Part shown: one piece after another, positions 59,501 through 64,000 of the stretch
How the letters are laid out: every line of letters begins with the position of its first letter
Numbering within the stretch: the first letter of the stretch is position 1
Assembly (NCBI GenBank): GCA_014825775.1
Contig: MVAQ01000019.1
Span: forward strand, 62,001 to 126,000
DNA: 64,000 nt
Direction: 5' to 3'
Origin: Krasilnikovozyma curviuscula
Lineage: Eukaryota; Basidiomycota; Tremellomycetes; Cystofilobasidiales; Mrakiaceae
Position numbers and translations under genes: made by a program
The notes under the pieces: model-generated
Told to the model about the DNA's origin: nothing
The model's input: the letters and a program-made list of their open reading frames with translations, nothing else
Databases searched by the model: none

Positions 59501-62500
59501 CTTTTCTGAATCGTCAGTTTTAAGACTAAACGCAGCTTGGCGGTATCGATCGTGTTGGAAAGACGCGTACTAGGGAAGCTGGAAGTCAGTAATGTGGCCT
59601 GGACTCGGAAAAAACACATCTCGTCCTTTAGAAACGATCCACCCTTCAGCAATAGCAGTCTATTAAGAATGCATTTATGAGTTAAGAAGTAGCACCTCGT
59701 GACAACACAGATATAGAACGAACCTGGTAGCCATTCATCGTTCCTCGAGAGAGTGTAGTGTTGCGCTTCTTGATATGTCGAGCGTCGTCTTCAGATGACT
59801 CTTCACTATTCTCCTGATCCATCAACAGGAACACGTCTCGAACAGAGAAATTACCGCCAAAGAACGAAGCCCACATCAGGAATCGTTGAGTGTCCAGGTT
59901 GAGATCTTGGAGATGAGCAACAAGTGTTGAGTCGCCGTCCACATCGTCCGACATAGCTTGATGAACAAGGAAGTTGTTTTCGATGGTGCTCAAGTTGAAA
60001 CGCCATACATTAGCCTCCCAGTCGAAGAAGATCTAGATGCAATACAACGAACTATCAGTCTGAAGTGGCGGAAGACACTAACAGAGAAGGAAGATTTACG
60101 TGGTGGTGTCGCTTGAGAGCCAAGAGAAGATTGCGAGCAGAAAATACATTTCCACCTGTCTGACGGAACAGGACATGTACAAGCGGTAATCTGTAGAGAA
60201 GGGCATGATGAACACTTCGTGATTACGTAGAGAGATTTCCAAAAGGTTCAGACACGTACGAGGCTTCGACAGTTTGATGTAACGTGCCAGCTACAATTTC
60301 AGCGAGAGCATCTTGACTAATAGGCCCCAGCTCGATCCAAGTAGCTCTTGACCCTGTCCCAAAAATCTCCTTCGCCTTCTCTAGCATACCCTCCTTCTCA
60401 GGACGGAATGTAGTAATGATCAGCATCCTGATCTTCGCTGAAGCAATTGACCGAATTAGTCCAAGAGAGCTCTGGTCAGCATAATGCAGGTCATCGCAGA
60501 ACATTGTCAACATTCTAATCTTGGCCAGCGTCGAGATGACATCGATGATCAGAGACTGGAATCTCGCACGAGTCTCTGCTGACGATAGTTGCTCAATTTC
60601 TGGGAGTGGAAGAAGATTGAAGAGCTCAAAAAGTTCTTTGAGGGATGGGATGGTGTGAAAGAGCAGTTGGACGTTGGCGATCTGCGGACCAAGTTTTTTC
60701 TGCAGCTCAGTGACAAAAGTAGGAAGGTCTGATGGGAACTCGGTCACAATTTGTCGGATTATGAGAGAGATGGATGCGAGGATGGCGGAGTAAGGTGAGG
60801 ACTCGTTGGCGTTAAACTTCGCAATGCCCCAGAAACCGGATGCTCTGGCCACGCTTTGAGACTCAAGAACCAGAGCAGATTTCCCTATTCCACCACGTCC
60901 TATCAAAGGAGAGAACCCAGTTCGTCAGCAAATGCTCAAAAATGAGCATGGCATGGGACTTACCGGTGATGATGATGGCTCTAGAGGAAGGAAGGCGCTC
61001 CTTTGCACTGCTGTGTGCCTGTGCTCTTCGTTCTTTACCATCAGCAGGGTGAGATTCAGCTGTAATGCGGCCACTTGATCCAGCAGAACTATGTGACGAC
61101 CCCTCCTCCTTGATTTTGCCTACAGCGCTCGATAATCCAGTTCCACTCGACATATCTACCGAAAGCCTTCCTGTAGATTGTACGCCAGAGGACAAATGAC
61201 TTGAGGGTGTATCACTCCTGTTGTCAGTAGATGTTCCGATATGAGTTGAAGTCATCATGGATGTGGATTGACTTCCGCTGCCAGATGATGGGTGTAAAGA
61301 TCGTTTCGCACCACCGTAATAGAGAGGATGCGTAGCTGAGACTCGTCTGATAACACTCTTGATAATGTCCAACTCCTTTTGGCGTCCGAAAAGGGCACTT
61401 GGAATTGTAAATTCACTGTGTTTGTCGTTTTTGGCGACGGGGAACCAAGGTACCAGCTGTGATAGCAACTTTAACTCAACGTCAAATAACTCTAATCGAA
61501 AATCTTTCGAAATCCTACCTCGTGATTTTCATCTTGAGCATTGGCCCAGCTCTCCGATAGTCTTGTTTGACACTTCAGCAGGTCCAGCCTCAATCCAGCA
61601 GCAGAAAGATATCGATCATCAGGAGTTTTTGATAGGAGCTACAAAAGGAGAAGAAGTTCAGAGCAAACTTTGATGAAATGTCAAGAATTAATACTGCATA
61701 CTTTATCGATGATCTCAGAGATGACTCTGGGAACATCCGGTCGCACTTCTTGAACTTTACTCGGCTGTTTACTGACGATCGAATTGAAGACATCCATCGC
61801 GTTGCCAAAAAATGGAACAGAGCCTGTCAATATGGAATAGAAGGTGACACCAAGAGAATATAGATCCGCTCTGTGATCGACGAGGAGGTTGACCCTTCCC
61901 GTTTGTTCAGGTGCTGAGGAAGAAAACAATAGACATGTCAGTGAAGAATACTATCACTACAGAGTTGAGCGATCCTGACCCAGGTAACAAAGAGATTCCC
62001 TCATTCTCCTACGTTCTCCATCTTCCGAGCTCTCTGAGACCATCGCAACTCCACTCAGCCCGCCAACATCACCATTCTGCGATGCTGATCGATTTCCAAA
62101 ATGAGCAAACTTAACAGAGCCTTGTTGTATATTCCAGTGGAAGGCATTAGGACGAATTTCAGAGTGGATGAGACTCAGTGAGTGTAGTGCTTCGACGCAA
62201 TGAGATGCTTGGACAGCGAACCTAGAGGAAAGAAGGCGTCAGCGACCGCTGGAGAAAGCGACGACGTGAGGAGGGACAATATCTACTCTAGGAAGCTGGC
62301 AATGTCAATCTCGACAAACGGCAGCTGATCTGATTCATCAGCAGAACCAGCCATTGCGATGTCTCCATCCGCATGTTGGTTCGTAGGGGGATGAGCGTCA
62401 ATACTTCCTCTTCTCGCCGTCCAAGGAGCCATCCCCCGCCTCTCCTCCTCACTCATTATCACATCATCTTCTTCCATTTGTCCATCAGGTAACAAAAAGG

Positions 62501-63149
62501 AAGCTGATTGGTCTGGTGCATAGAATGTCGAGAGTACATTCCGACCTGGATGGCGAAGCAGCAACACCAGGACGTTCCCTTGAGAAGGTGGGATGGTGTA
62601 GATGTCAACTATACGAAGCGATTTCCCAGTAGAGTCCATTGCACCTGATAGGACATGGATCTCCCTCTCGAGCGTCATAATACAGCTGTCCTCCATCCGG
62701 ACAATTTTGGCTAGCACGGATGTTGAGTCCTTCAAGCTCTTTCCTTCACACAGCATGATGCTTGATCCTGGCTCGACCCAGGGGTAAGCTGGTTCTTCAA
62801 AGACGTATCCAGGGATTGAGAGCACGTTCTGAGACGGGATCGTTGGCGAAGGTGCAAAGAACAAGTTCTTCGAGCTAGCGTTGATGTTCCTGTTTCCACC
62901 ACGACGCTGAGTGGGGACTGTGAGCAGGGTAGATCTACCATTTGAAAGGACTGTTGCTGAGACTGGTAATATTGTAGAGGGTAGAGATTCAGATCTGGAG
63001 GTTGATGCTGATGCTGAGCTTCCACCTGATGTGGAGCCATACGTCGCCGGGATTGCTACAGAAGATGAAGGAGCAGACTTCTTGTTGCTTGATTCAAGAG
63101 ATTCATTTTGACGAGGACTGCTTCCTATAGTTGACAATTTCCTCTTCAT
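53569..63149 (-). CDS. Giant hybrid histidine kinase (group X / Mak2-like) with N-terminal pseudokinase and ATPase domains
   Basis: Starts MKRKLSTIGSSPRQNES. The N-terminal protein kinase-like domain (62900-61650) keeps APEQTG and DHRADLYSLGVTFY, but the catalytic loop is HSEIRPNAFHW and the DFG is HFG. A STAND/AAA-type ATPase follows with Walker A GRGGIGKSA and Walker B FCDDLHYADQS (60900-60230). A long helical, TPR-like middle (60200-56900) precedes a GAF domain (56717-56120). Next are the H-box SMSHELRTPFSSF (about 55900-55790) and an HATPase with NVMGNALKFT, DSGIGM and GGTGLGLSI. A receiver-like segment without the acidic pair (54668-54220) precedes the true receiver (IAEDNPVAQ, VALFDQMMPACNG, LTKPMR). 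The order matches fungal group X kinases that feed the Ypd1-response regulator relay, often in oxidative stress. Some thirty introns. Confidence 0.93.
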
Positions 63150-63896
63150 CTTTGACGTAGGCTATAGCTAAAATATGACAATTGACGAAGGTAAGTGTGT
63201 CAGCTTGGAAATTTGGACGCAACGGAGCGTTACACACTACCTTTATACGGACTGTAGGAATATCTAATAGATTCTTAAACTAGAGCGCAGTGGCTGCGTG
63301 TGGTCAGCATTAGGTGGAGGCAGAATGGGGTGCAAGAAGCTGGGAACGAAGGGCCGTTCGAGCGACCATTTCGACACTCACTAAAAACACCAATTCAGGC
63401 TGCAATGAATTCCGTCTACGCTCAAGAGGATTTCTACACCCCTGCTGTATCAAAATGTGTGAAGGATTTCGAGCTTTGGTTGATGCCCAAGAAGCCTGGA
63501 ACCAACACGCGGATATAACGCCTGCGGGGCTTATGAAAGTTCGAGAAATAAACCGGCGTGTTTCTTACGATGGGAGAGAAGAAAGAAATATATAATACTC
63601 TATGATTTGCTGGTGTTCAAGAGGACAAAATGTGGGGTTGGGTTACAACAGGAACGACGGCGGATATGATCAAGTGGGAGGAGCGATCTGGATGCATTGG
63701 ATGACTACTTCTAAACAGGAACGCCTTTCACATTTTTTTCAGTAACAGGATTTTTTTTGTGATTGCAAGGCTCATTCCATCGCAGGGCAGCATAGGAAAA
63801 ATAAGATAATCGAAAAACGAAAATGACGCAGAAACCCCCAAAGGAGCCTGACACGGATAGAAGAAGGCATGAGGGAGGAACTGAAGCTGAGGATGC
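63150..63896. other. Intergenic: histidine kinase promoter and histone gene 3' region
   Basis: 747 bp between the kinase start and the histone stop. A short T-rich stretch near 63730-63760 would suit a 3' UTR. No gene was called; two plus-strand open frames (63300-63595) overlap each other in different frames and lack homology. Confidence 0.45.
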
Positions 63897-64000
63897 TTAA
63901 GCACGTTCACCTCTGAGACGTCTAGCGAGTTGGAGATCCTTTGGTTGGATAGTAACTCTGTTGACACACGCACATTAGAACCGTAATCAGTGGGTGAAGC
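63897..64000 (-). CDS. Histone H3 family, last exon only (5' part off window)
   Basis: The exon 63957-63897 encodes VTIQPKDLQLARRLRGERA with TAA, which is the C-terminal helix of histone H3. It follows a CAACAG acceptor, and the intron upstream continues to the window edge. The sequence suits canonical H3; a centromeric H3 variant cannot be excluded from 20 residues. Confidence 0.85.

Overview
This window is nuclear DNA of a fungus, most likely a basidiomycete of the Agaricomycotina. Almost every gene is broken by many short GT-AG introns (roughly 50-90 nt), spacing is compact, and the families are fungal: ATG26 sterol glucosyltransferase, Ppz phosphatase, Zn2Cys6 and C2H2 regulators, a group X-type hybrid histidine kinase and a fungal G1 cyclin. 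The intron density and gene style would suit a tremellomycetous yeast, for example a Cystofilobasidiales relative. That placement is an inference, not something the sequence proves. No prokaryotic-type features, transposase, reverse transcriptase or CRISPR were seen.

Layout. 1-5.8 kb: a membrane transporter (cut by the left edge), a GPI-type GH16 glucanase, then a repeat unit carrying an intron-containing tRNA-Ala. 5.8-14.1 kb: a Ser-rich coiled-coil protein and ATG26, both minus. 14.3-15.3 kb: NUS1, divergent from ATG26. 15.6-24.5 kb, all minus: a GH13_1 amylase-like protein with unusual active-site substitutions, a C2H2 regulator and a D-aminoacylase-type amidohydrolase. 25.0-33.4 kb: LETM1/MDM38 (+), a WDR5-like protein (-) and an importin-9/KAP114 (+). 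33.7-38.6 kb, minus: the PPZ phosphatase and an unrecognised protein. 38.6-41.5 kb: a long upstream region of a G1 cyclin holding SCB- and MCB-like sites and a uORF. 41.6-43.2 kb: the cyclin. 43.2-45.7 kb: the second, inverted copy of the tRNA-Ala repeat. 45.7-48.6 kb: an OAC1-type mitochondrial carrier with three microexons, and an NTF2-like mRNA export factor. 48.9-53.2 kb, minus: the complex I 21-kDa subunit and a Zn2Cys6 regulator. 53.6-63.1 kb, minus: one very large hybrid histidine kinase. 63.9-64.0 kb: the last exon of a histone H3 gene, cut by the right edge.

The genes are mostly unrelated housekeeping and regulatory loci. I see no metabolite cluster and no defence-type system. Three features stand out: the inverted pair of ~0.87-kb tRNA-Ala repeats 38 kb apart, the microexons of the carrier gene (12, 3 and 11 nt), and the degenerate domains in otherwise well-kept enzymes (GH13 protein and histidine kinase). 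Gene spans run from start codon to stop codon and include introns. Intron positions were placed by eye from splice consensus and family conservation.
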